Assembly (NCBI GenBank): GCA_017860765.1 | Contig: JAGDMY010000107.1 | Coordinates: forward strand, 1 to 5,694 | Origin: Chloroflexota bacterium | GTDB lineage: Bacteria; Chloroflexota; Dehalococcoidia; Dehalococcoidales; UBA3254 | Direction of reading: 5' to 3' | Length of the DNA stretch: 5,694 bases | In this document: piece after piece, positions 1-5,278 of the stretch | Layout: every line of letters begins with the position of its first letter | Numbering within the stretch: the first letter of the stretch is position 1 | Notes under the pieces: model-generated | Seen by the model: the letters and a program-made list of their open reading frames with translations, nothing else | Database searches by the model: none | What the model was told of the DNA's origin: nothing | Program-made: the position numbers and the translations under genes

Positions 1-729
1 TTCTTGAAAAAATGGTTCGAAAGACTGGATGGACGCATAGCTGTCTCTCCACCTGCCAGGGATTTTATTAATAAACACTTCCCCTCCACTTATGATATTA
101 TTCCCAACGGCATTGATCTGGACTATTTTTCTCCTGCCAACTCCCCCCTGCCGGAGTTTCAAGACGAAAAAACCAATATCCTGTTTGTTGGCCGCCTGGA
201 AAACCGCAAAGGCCTGGAATACTTGCTTAAGGCCTACCGGCTGATAAAACCCGACTGCCCCAATTGCCGATTGATTGTGGTAGGGCCGGGTACCAGGCTG
301 CGCCGGAAATATGAGAAAAACATCGCCGAATCAGGACTGCCAGACGTGGTTTTTACCGGGAGAGTGGACAATAAAGAATTGCCCCGATATTACAAGACGG
401 CGGACATTTTCTGCGCTCCTGCTACCGGCCACGAGAGCTTTGGAATTGTTCTGCTGGAAGCTATGGCCACCGGTAAGCCGGTAATAGCCTCCGATATTTC
501 CGGCTATCGCAGTGTTATCGCGGATGGCCTCGATGGTATTCTGGTGCCGCCCAAGCAGGAGGTGCCCCTGGCCCAGGCTATCTCAAGTCTTATGCAGAAC
601 AAGACGCTGCGTTTACAAATCGGAGAGAAGGGCCGCAGGAAATCCTTGGACTTCGGCTGGGACAAGGTTTCCCGGCGTGTAATGGACTATTATACCCGGA
701 TACTGATCACCAGGACGGTAAAGCCTTGA
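1..729 (+). CDS. GT4-family glycosyltransferase, PimA-like, C-terminal part (5' end outside window)
   Basis: This is the catalytic half of a retaining GT-B glycosyltransferase of family GT4, which moves a sugar from a nucleotide-sugar donor to a lipid or glycan acceptor at the inner face of the membrane. The frame is open from base 1, and the TTG at 4 lies mid-domain, so the gene starts outside the window. Visible landmarks are the inter-domain segment RIAVSPPARDFI, the NGIDLDYF strand-loop at the start of the C-terminal Rossmann domain, and the donor phosphate-binding pair in GRLENRKG (Arg codon 193, Lys codon 208). The GT4 E-x7-E signature ESFGIVLLE has Glu codons at 433 and 457, followed by EAMATGKPVIAS. 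The wording resembles phosphatidylinositol mannosyltransferase PimA, and the next gene is a phosphatidylinositol-phosphate-synthase-like enzyme, so a role in glycosylating an inositol phospholipid is a reasonable inference. Donor and acceptor cannot be read from this fragment. The family call is firm; the specificity is tentative. Confidence 0.9.
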   Translation, partial: FLKKWFERLDGRIAVSPPARDFINKHFPSTYDIIPNGIDLDYFSPANSPLPEFQDEKTNILFVGRLENRKGLEYLLKAYRLIKPDCPNCRLIVVGPGTRLRRKYEKNIAESGLPDVVFTGRVDNKELPRYYKTADIFCAPATGHESFGIVLLEAMATGKPVIASDISGYRSVIADGLDGILVPPKQEVPLAQAISSLMQNKTLRLQIGEKGRRKSLDFGWDKVSRRVMDYYTRILITRTVKP

Positions 730-748
730 ACAGGCCAAATAAATCCGT

Positions 749-777
749 CCTCCTGTTTAAACCTTGACGCGAGGAGG
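749..777 (+). promoter_or_regulatory. Possible SD-masking hairpin before the phosphatidyltransferase gene
   Basis: CCTCCT at 749-754 is exactly complementary to AGGAGG at 772-777. G-U pairs at 748/778 and 747/779 can extend the stem, and the loop is 17 bases. The right arm is the core of the only strong Shine-Dalgarno sequence in this gap, so the fold would hide the ribosome binding site until a ribosome or helicase opens it. It lies 20 bases after the glycosyltransferase stop, so ribosomes finishing that gene could disturb it. There is no U-tract, so it does not look like a terminator. The pairing is seen directly; the regulatory role is inferred, and a 6-bp purine/pyrimidine stem can arise by chance. 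Confidence 0.35.
771..777 (+). promoter_or_regulatory. Strong Shine-Dalgarno sequence with no standard start codon at the right distance
   Basis: GAGGAGG is a near-perfect anti-16S match. In the frame of the phosphatidyltransferase, the codon five bases downstream is ATA (783-785). The next standard start in that frame is TTG at 828, about 50 bases away, with only a weak AGGA upstream of it. The frame has a TGA at 765-767, so no earlier start is possible. The site therefore argues either for non-standard initiation at ATA or for a mutated or misread ATG. Confidence 0.55.
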
Positions 778-827
778 GTAATATACCTAACCATATCCGT
801 GAGGCCCGCCAGGACCAGAAAAGCAAA

Positions 828-1454
828 TTGCAGGTACTTCGTAGAGCTTTAGCGGCTTATATTACTCAACCTATCGTCGATCTGCTGGCAAAAACTGCTG
901 TAACTCCCAACATGGTGACCTGGTTCGGCTTTGTATTGATATTGGTCGCCGCCGCACTGGCGGCTATGGGCTATCCCTTTGCCGCCGGTTGGGTGGTGCT
1001 GTTATCGGGTCTAACGGACATAATTGATGGGGCTTTAGCCAGGCGCACCAATCAGGTAACCAAATTCGGGGGGGTCCTGGATTCTACTCTGGACCGCCTC
1101 TCAGAGGCGGCCATCCTGATCGGCATCATGGCTTTCTTTCTATTCCACGCAGGTTCCGCATGGTTTCGCTGGATAACCCTCCTCATCGGCCTCACCTTGA
1201 TTTTCTCGTTCCTGGTGAGCTATATTCGGTCGCGGGCGGAAGCCACCGGGATCAATTGTCAGGTAGGCGTGTTTACAAGAGCCGAGAGAGTGATTATACT
1301 GGCACTGGGTCTGCTGATCAACATCGACCTGGCCCTGATTGTGGCTCTGGCCATTATCGCCTTGCTGAGCCTGATCACGGTTATCCAGAGATTGCTCTAC
1401 GTATATCAACAGGCCCGGGATAAAAGTGACGATTTAGGAAAGGAAAACCGATGA
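828..1454 (+). CDS. CDP-alcohol phosphatidyltransferase, phosphatidylinositol-phosphate-synthase-like
   Basis: This integral membrane enzyme displaces CMP from a CDP-linked lipid with an alcohol acceptor, forming a phospholipid headgroup at the cytoplasmic face. The family signature D-x2-DG-x2-AR-x8-G-x3-D-x3-D is complete, with Asp64, Asp67, Gly68, Ala71, Arg72, Gly81, Asp85 and Asp89 (counted from the TTG); these residues bind two metal ions and the CDP group. About five to six hydrophobic segments follow (roughly 31-48, 50-62, 94-108, 113-131, 154-186), as expected for the family. The SYIRSRAEATG and FTRAER stretches resemble inositol-phosphate-using members (PIPS or archaetidylinositol-phosphate synthase), and the PimA-like neighbour agrees. 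Phosphatidylglycerophosphate synthase is the alternative. At 208 residues it has normal size. The TTG at 828 is the first standard start in frame, but an ATA at 783 with a strong SD would add 15 residues. The stop overlaps purA by four bases. Confidence 0.9.
   Translation: MQVLRRALAAYITQPIVDLLAKTAVTPNMVTWFGFVLILVAAALAAMGYPFAAGWVVLLSGLTDIIDGALARRTNQVTKFGGVLDSTLDRLSEAAILIGIMAFFLFHAGSAWFRWITLLIGLTLIFSFLVSYIRSRAEATGINCQVGVFTRAERVIILALGLLINIDLALIVALAIIALLSLITVIQRLLYVYQQARDKSDDLGKENR
1451..1454 (+). other. ATGA stop/start overlap coupling the lipid gene to purA
   Basis: The purA ATG (1451-1453) shares bases with the TGA stop (1452-1454) of the preceding gene. An SD-like AAGGA lies at 1440-1444, six bases before the ATG. 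This is the classic arrangement for termination-reinitiation, so purA output probably follows translation of the phosphatidyltransferase. Confidence 0.8.
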
Positions 1455-2734
1455 CTGCAATCGCTGTAGTTGGGGCCCAATGGGGAGATGAGGGCAAAGG
1501 CAAGATAATAGACCTGCTGGCAGAAAAAGCCCGGGTGGTTGTGCGTTATTCGGGGGGTGACAATGCGGGACATACGGTTATCAACCATTTCGGTGAGTTT
1601 AAGCTGCACATCATTCCTTCGGGGGTTTTTTATCCCCATACTACCTGCATCATCGCTAACGGGGTGGTCATCAACCCGGCCGTATTGATCGGCGAAATGG
1701 ACCATCTCAAACAAAGAGGCGTAGACATCGGTCGCCTGTATATCTCCGATAGGGCTCATTTAATTATGCCTTACCATATCTTGCTGGATGCCCTGGAGGA
1801 GGAATCACTGGGAGGCAAAGCTGTGGGTACCACCCGCAAAGGGGTGGGCCCGGCCTTTACGGACAAGACCGCCCGCCTGGGTATAAGGGCAGGCGACCTC
1901 CTGGATAAAGGGGGTTTGCTCACCAGACTAAGTCTAATACTGGAGCGTAAAAACCTGATCTTGACCAGGGTATATGGGGCCAAACCCTTAGTTTTGGAGG
2001 AGGTCTACCGGCAATATTCTCTATATGGAGAGCGCCTGGCCCCCCACATCCGCGAGACAACCTCCATACTGAATGAGGCGCTGCTTCATAAGGAACTGGT
2101 CCTGCTGGAAGGCGCCCAGGGCACCTTGCTCGACCCTGACTTTGGCACTTATCCGTTTACGACCTCCTCTTCGCCAATGGCAGGAGGGGCCTGCCTGGGG
2201 TCCGGCGTTGGCCCGGTCTATATTAACCAGGTCCTGGCAGTGTTTAAGGCATATTGCACCCGGGTCGGCGGCGGCCCTATGCCCACCGAGCTAAATGACG
2301 AGGTAGGAGAGGCCATCCGCCAGTGCGCCCATGAGTTCGGGACGACCACCGGCCGTCCCCGCCGCTGCGGCTGGTTCGATGGAGTGGCAGCCCGCTTCAG
2401 CAGCCGCATCAACGGCTTTACCGGGCTGGCGATTACCCGCCTGGATGTTCTGGATAATTTCCCCAGGCTGAAAATTTGTACCGCTTACAGTCTAAACGGC
2501 AGAACCATCGAAGAGTTCCCCAGCAATATCAACGACTTAAGCCAGTGCCAGCCGGTATACGAAGAAATCCCGGGCTGGCTGACGCCGACCGGCCATATCC
2601 GCCAGTATAGCCGGCTGCCCCTGGGTGCCCGGAAATATATTAGAAGGCTGGAAGAGCTGTGCAATTGTCCGGCCAAGCTCATTTCCGTTGGCCCCGAACG
2701 CGAACAGACCATTATTCGCTCACCCTTAAATTAA
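1451..2734 (+). CDS. purA: Adenylosuccinate synthetase
   Basis: PurA joins IMP and aspartate using GTP to make adenylosuccinate, the first committed step from IMP to AMP, in the cytoplasm. The 427-residue length is typical and the protein appears complete. The GTP-binding loop WGDEGKGK spans residues 11-18, with catalytic Asp13; the second catalytic residue His41 sits in SGGDNAGHTV. GTTRKGVGP (127-134) is the IMP-binding loop, EGAQGTLLDPDFGTYPFTTS (220-239) holds family signature 2, and TTTGRPRRCGW (298-308) is the aspartate/IMP loop. TRLDVLD (329-335) is the guanine-recognition motif and SVGPEREQTI lies near the C-terminus. The start is the ATG overlapping the upstream stop, with AAGGA six bases before it. 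No catalytic position is missing. A purine gene behind lipid-headgroup genes suggests a housekeeping operon rather than a pathway link. The next gene lies beyond a 212-base gap with its own promoter candidate, so purA probably ends the unit. Confidence 0.98.
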   Translation: MTAIAVVGAQWGDEGKGKIIDLLAEKARVVVRYSGGDNAGHTVINHFGEFKLHIIPSGVFYPHTTCIIANGVVINPAVLIGEMDHLKQRGVDIGRLYISDRAHLIMPYHILLDALEEESLGGKAVGTTRKGVGPAFTDKTARLGIRAGDLLDKGGLLTRLSLILERKNLILTRVYGAKPLVLEEVYRQYSLYGERLAPHIRETTSILNEALLHKELVLLEGAQGTLLDPDFGTYPFTTSSSPMAGGACLGSGVGPVYINQVLAVFKAYCTRVGGGPMPTELNDEVGEAIRQCAHEFGTTTGRPRRCGWFDGVAARFSSRINGFTGLAITRLDVLDNFPRLKICTAYSLNGRTIEEFPSNINDLSQCQPVYEEIPGWLTPTGHIRQYSRLPLGARKYIRRLEELCNCPAKLISVGPEREQTIIRSPLN

Positions 2735-2862
2735 ATACCGGGCTTCGACCGCACGCTCCCGGCGACAAAACCGCTCCACTCACTGCCGGCAGGACAAGCT
2801 CCATTTGATATCAGAGGACTGCCTTCGATTCACCTGCCTTACTCTCAAGGCGAGAAATAGCC

Positions 2863-2891
2863 TAGAATAAAATTGATATATATGCTATATT
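2863..2891 (+). promoter_or_regulatory. Putative extended -10 promoter for the ubiB operon
   Basis: TGCTATATT at 2883-2891 fits an extended -10 element (TGn followed by TATATT, five of six matches to TATAAT). The -35 position with a 17-base spacer is TAGAAT (2863-2868), only three of six matches, as is usual for extended -10 promoters. The flanking DNA is strikingly AT-rich against GC-leaning surroundings. Transcription would begin near 2898, giving a leader of about 50 bases before the ATG at 2947. Confidence 0.5.
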
Positions 2892-2914
2892 AATCTTCTT
2901 CAGGGTTTATTAAT
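2888..2914 (+). repeat. Two TATTAAT boxes 20 bp apart
   Basis: TATTAAT occurs at 2888-2894 and again at 2908-2914, a centre-to-centre distance of 20 bp, about two helical turns, so both boxes face the same side of the DNA. The first overlaps the putative -10 element and the second lies just past the expected start of transcription, a placement typical of a repressor site. ATTAAT is self-complementary. The AT-rich context makes chance recurrence quite possible. Confidence 0.3.
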
Positions 2915-2935
2915 AGCATTGAGTTTTATTGGCAA

Positions 2936-2941
2936 GGCAGG
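2936..2941 (+). promoter_or_regulatory. Ribosome binding site that selects the ubiB start at 2947
   Basis: GGCAGG ends five bases before the ATG at 2947. The alternative in-frame TTG at 2929 has no purine-rich SD at a workable distance and would place this SD inside the coding sequence, so the ATG is preferred. This is the segment that pairs with the upstream anti-SD element. Confidence 0.6.
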
Positions 2942-2946
2942 TAGAC

Positions 2947-4623
2947 ATGCCCAGAATTATCCGGCCCGACTTGGCTTTTAAGCAAATGCAGCGCTACCGC
3001 CAGGTAGTAGCCGTTTTCACCCGGTACGGGTTTGGCGAGTTTCTGGGTCTGATACGCATCTGGGAATACATCAATATTGAAAAAAAATTCCTGCATCGCG
3101 AGCGCCAACTGGAAACCCTGTCCATCCCCCAACGGTTACGCTTGGCCCTTGAAGAGCTGGGGCCCACCTTCGTCAAACTGGGTCAGATGCTGAGCACCCG
3201 GCCCGATATCGTGCCCCATAATTTCATCGTGGAATTGGAAAAGCTGCAGAACCGGGTTGCTCCCATCCCTACGGAAATCGCCAGGCGGGTTATTGAATCT
3301 GAATTGAAGAAGCCGATCTCTGAAATATTCTCCTCTTTCGATGACCAACCGCTGGCCGCTGCGTCTTTGGCCCAGGTGCATCGCGCCTCCAGGAATGGAA
3401 GCGACTTAGTGGTTAAAGTCCAGCGGCCTAATATCACACAGGTCATAGAGGTGGACCTGGAAATTATGCATAATTTAGCCGCCCTGATGGAACGCTATCT
3501 TCATGGGACCTACGTGATCAACCCGGTGGGGCTGGTCAGGGAATTCGCCGAAAATATAAAAAGGGAACTGGACTTCCGCATCGAAGCCGTGAACATGCGG
3601 CGTTTCGCCCAGAATTTTGCCGGTACTGCCTGGGTACACGTCCCGGCGGTCTATTCTGATCCCGGCTACACCCAGCGGGTGCTAATCATGGAGTATGTCG
3701 AGGGTATCTTCATCTCCGACCTGGACCGCTTAAGAAGGGAGGGCTACGATTTAAAGCGCATTGCCAGGCACGGCGCAGACATCGGTTTCCGTTCTACGCT
3801 GGAGCATGGCTTCTTTCATGCTGACCCTCACCCGGGGAACTTGATCATCCAGCCCGGAAACGTCATTTGCCTGCTGGACTACGGCATGATGGGGACCCTC
3901 TCCAATCGCTTCCGGGAGCGCTTGGGTAGAATGATTTATTACATCATTAACAATGATGAAAAGAGGACTGCCCGGGCCCTTCTGGGGCTGATGGAATCCA
4001 GCCAGGTGATTGATGCCGAGACTCTCGAAGTGCAGGTCTCGAACATCATCCAGGAGTATGCCCATCTGGCCCTCCGTGAAATCCAGCTCGGGAACATGCT
4101 CTTCAAGCTGCTGCGTCTTCTCAGCGAACATCATGTGAGGTTCCCCACCCACCTGATATGGCTCTCCAAAGCCATTACCACCGTCGAGGACGTGGCTCAC
4201 AAGCTGGACCCGGACTTTGATATGCTGGAATATGCTAAACCATACGCCCGCCGCTTCATAATCCGGAACCTCAACCCGGCCAATCAAACGCGCGAGGCCT
4301 TTTTGACAGCTCTGGACTCTTTCGACCTCCTGAGAGACCTGCCCTATGATGCCGGGGTCATTCTCGATCAGCTGAAGAAAGGCCGGGTGAAAATCGAGTT
4401 TGAGCACATCGGGCTGGAACCCATCCGGAAGACCATCACCCGCGTTACTAACCGCCTGGGGGGAACGATAGTCCTGGCCGCTGTTTTGGTGGCTTCATCC
4501 CTTATCGTGGTGGCTGACCTTCCACCAAAAGTTGGAGAAGTTCCGATTATCGGCATCGCCGGGTTTGGCATTTCCCTAATCCTGGCGGTGGTTTTATTAA
4601 TTGCCGCAATATTCGACAGGTGA
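2947..4623 (+). CDS. ubiB: UbiB/AarF/ABC1-family atypical protein kinase-like protein, membrane anchored
   Basis: UbiB-family proteins are atypical kinase-fold ATPases that support isoprenoid quinone biosynthesis or lipid handling at the membrane; their exact substrate is debated. Counting from the ATG at 2947 (558 residues, normal length), the family-defining KLGQ motif is at 77-80 in [13 protein letters not shown]. The alanine-rich nucleotide loop [11 protein letters not shown], which replaces the usual glycine-rich loop, starts at 137, and the ATP-binding Lys157 lies in VKVQRP. The ExD-type stretch RELDFRIEA is near 206-214, the catalytic-loop motif HADPHPGN at 291-298, and metal-binding Asp311 in LLDYG. 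Two hydrophobic segments at about 506-523 and 534-556 end the protein, matching the C-terminal anchor of the family. The metal motif reads DYG rather than DFG, a conservative change. The gene follows a promoter candidate and is 10 bases ahead of the phosphoesterase gene, so the two probably share a transcript. No quinone-pathway gene is in view, so the symbol denotes the family rather than a proven function. Confidence 0.93.
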   Translation: MPRIIRPDLAFKQMQRYRQVVAVFTRYGFGEFLGLIRIWEYINIEKKFLHRERQLETLSIPQRLRLALEELGPTFVKLGQMLSTRPDIVPHNFIVELEKLQNRVAPIPTEIARRVIESELKKPISEIFSSFDDQPLAAASLAQVHRASRNGSDLVVKVQRPNITQVIEVDLEIMHNLAALMERYLHGTYVINPVGLVREFAENIKRELDFRIEAVNMRRFAQNFAGTAWVHVPAVYSDPGYTQRVLIMEYVEGIFISDLDRLRREGYDLKRIARHGADIGFRSTLEHGFFHADPHPGNLIIQPGNVICLLDYGMMGTLSNRFRERLGRMIYYIINNDEKRTARALLGLMESSQVIDAETLEVQVSNIIQEYAHLALREIQLGNMLFKLLRLLSEHHVRFPTHLIWLSKAITTVEDVAHKLDPDFDMLEYAKPYARRFIIRNLNPANQTREAFLTALDSFDLLRDLPYDAGVILDQLKKGRVKIEFEHIGLEPIRKTITRVTNRLGGTIVLAAVLVASSLIVVADLPPKVGEVPIIGIAGFGISLILAVVLLIAAIFDR

Positions 4624-4627
4624 GGAG
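4622..4627 (+). promoter_or_regulatory. Ribosome binding site that selects the phosphoesterase start at 4634
   Basis: GAGGAG begins inside the ubiB stop codon (TGA, 4621-4623) and ends six bases before the ATG at 4634. It favours this ATG over the in-frame ATG at 4601, which lies inside ubiB and would add 11 residues unlike the family. Its overlap with the stop codon suggests that ribosomes ending ubiB can start the next gene. Confidence 0.75.
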
Positions 4628-4633
4628 AGGGTA

Positions 4634-5224
4634 ATGGAAAGAAGGGATAAGCTCCTTAAGGTCTACCGAGAAAAAAGGCGTTTCACACATACCCCGGAGC
4701 CTCCCGGGGGGCCGGGACCTCCCCCGCAGCGCCGCATCTTCGTAATCCAGAAACATCAAGCCAGCAGCCTGCACTACGACTTCCGGTTGGAAGCTGGCGG
4801 AGTTTTAAAATCCTGGGCGGTACCCAAAGGCCCTTCCACCGATCCACGTGTCAAAAGACTGGCGATGCCCACCGAAGACCATCCAATAGAATATGCCAGT
4901 TTCGAAGGCCGTATTCCTGAAGGCGAGTATGGAGCGGGTACGGTAGAAGTCTGGGACAGCGGTACTTACCGCAACCTTAAAATCGAAGATGGTAACGAAG
5001 TCCCGCCGGAGAAGGCCATCGATAAAGGGCACATCACCTTCTGGCTCGAAGGTAAAAAGCTCAAGGGAGGTTATGCTTTAACGCGCACCGGAAGTGGGAA
5101 AGGGGAGAGGTGGCTGCTGGTCAAAATGGCGGATTCTGAAGCCGCCCCCGGCCGGGACCCCATTAATGAGCTGCCAAATTCCGCGCTCACCGGCCGCTCG
5201 CTGGAGGAGATAGGTAAACCATAA
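4634..5224 (+). CDS. Stand-alone LigD-type 3'-phosphoesterase (PE domain)
   Basis: This family trims 3' ends of DNA: Mn2+-dependent removal of a 3'-phosphate or terminal ribonucleotide leaves a 3'-OH for repair synthesis or ligation. In many bacteria it is the N-terminal domain of the end-joining ligase LigD; here it is a separate 196-residue protein. All catalytic positions known from Pseudomonas aeruginosa LigD are present, each one residue earlier than its numbering: Gln39, His41, His47, Asp49, Arg51, Ser60, Lys65, Arg75, Glu81, His83 and Tyr87, within [15 protein letters not shown] and [12 protein letters not shown]. The domain continues through [19 protein letters not shown] and the [17 protein letters not shown] strand region. 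The tail [12 protein letters not shown] resembles the linker that precedes the ligase domain in fused LigD, but the frame stops there at TAA. A proline/glycine-rich N-terminal segment (21-31) is probably flexible. No Ku, polymerase or ligase gene is visible nearby. The gene starts 10 bases after ubiB, so co-transcription is likely. Confidence 0.95.
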   Translation: MERRDKLLKVYREKRRFTHTPEPPGGPGPPPQRRIFVIQKHQASSLHYDFRLEAGGVLKSWAVPKGPSTDPRVKRLAMPTEDHPIEYASFEGRIPEGEYGAGTVEVWDSGTYRNLKIEDGNEVPPEKAIDKGHITFWLEGKKLKGGYALTRTGSGKGERWLLVKMADSEAAPGRDPINELPNSALTGRSLEEIGKP

Positions 5225-5239
5225 GCACCAGGGTGCGGT

Positions 5240-5278
5240 GGACTCTGAGCTTTGACCTATTGAGTCCGGGCCAGGTCA
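5240..5278. other. Overlapping inverted repeats in the convergent gap
   Basis: Two perfect 6-bp inverted repeats interlock here. GGACTC (5240-5245) pairs with GAGTCC (5262-5267) across 16 bases, and TGACCT (5253-5258) pairs with AGGTCA (5273-5278) across 14 bases. They cannot form at the same time because each loop contains an arm of the other; as a pair they could alternatively form a pseudoknot. The segment spans the stop of the - strand gene (5257-5259) and follows the + strand stop by 15 bases, where a bidirectional terminator is expected, but neither strand shows a U-tract. A termination role is therefore weakly supported. Confidence 0.3.

Larger units (their letters stand above)
2832..2942 (+). 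promoter_or_regulatory. Anti-SD element complementary to the ubiB ribosome binding site
   Basis: ACCTGCCTT at 2832-2840 is exactly complementary over nine bases to AAGGCAGGT at 2934-2942, which contains the Shine-Dalgarno of ubiB. The core CTGCCTT also occurs at 2819-2825, giving a second partner. A short local hairpin (GCCTT 2836-2840 with AAGGC 2847-2851, loop of six) uses the same bases and would compete. If the extended -10 promoter at 2883 is real, its transcript would lack the anti-SD, so only read-through RNA from purA would be masked. The complementarity is direct observation; the function is inferred. Confidence 0.35.

Noticed and set aside
1140..1409. Open frames on both strands (1140-1409 minus, 1160-1423 plus) overlapping the phosphatidyltransferase.
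   Set aside because: They are shadows of a gene whose full signature is in another frame; their translations are low-complexity and have no recognisable motif.
2738..2762. CCGGG/CCCGG inverted repeat just after purA, as a terminator.
   Set aside because: The stem is five pairs with a 15-base loop and no following U-tract, so it is too weak to call.
2783..2792. CTGCCGGCAG, a perfect 10-bp palindrome.
   Set aside because: It has no loop and no second copy in the window; a single palindrome of this size is expected by chance often enough that no operator can be claimed.
3080..3087. Run of eight A's in ubiB, a possible slippage or frameshift site.
   Set aside because: The frame is intact through all family motifs on both sides, and there is no downstream stimulatory structure or useful alternative frame.
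3751..4407. A 218-codon open frame on the - strand inside ubiB.
   Set aside because: It lies wholly antisense to a strongly conserved kinase domain, its protein resembles no family I know, and long antisense frames are common in GC-leaning genes.
4601..4633. Upstream ATG at 4601 as the phosphoesterase start.
   Set aside because: It lies within ubiB and has no SD, whereas the ATG at 4634 has GAGGAG six bases upstream and gives the family's usual N-terminal spacing.
4702..4717. TCCCGG-GGGG-CCGGGA hairpin inside the phosphoesterase gene.
   Set aside because: It falls in codons for the proline/glycine linker, where GC-rich self-complementarity follows from CCN and GGN codons; no regulatory role is supported.
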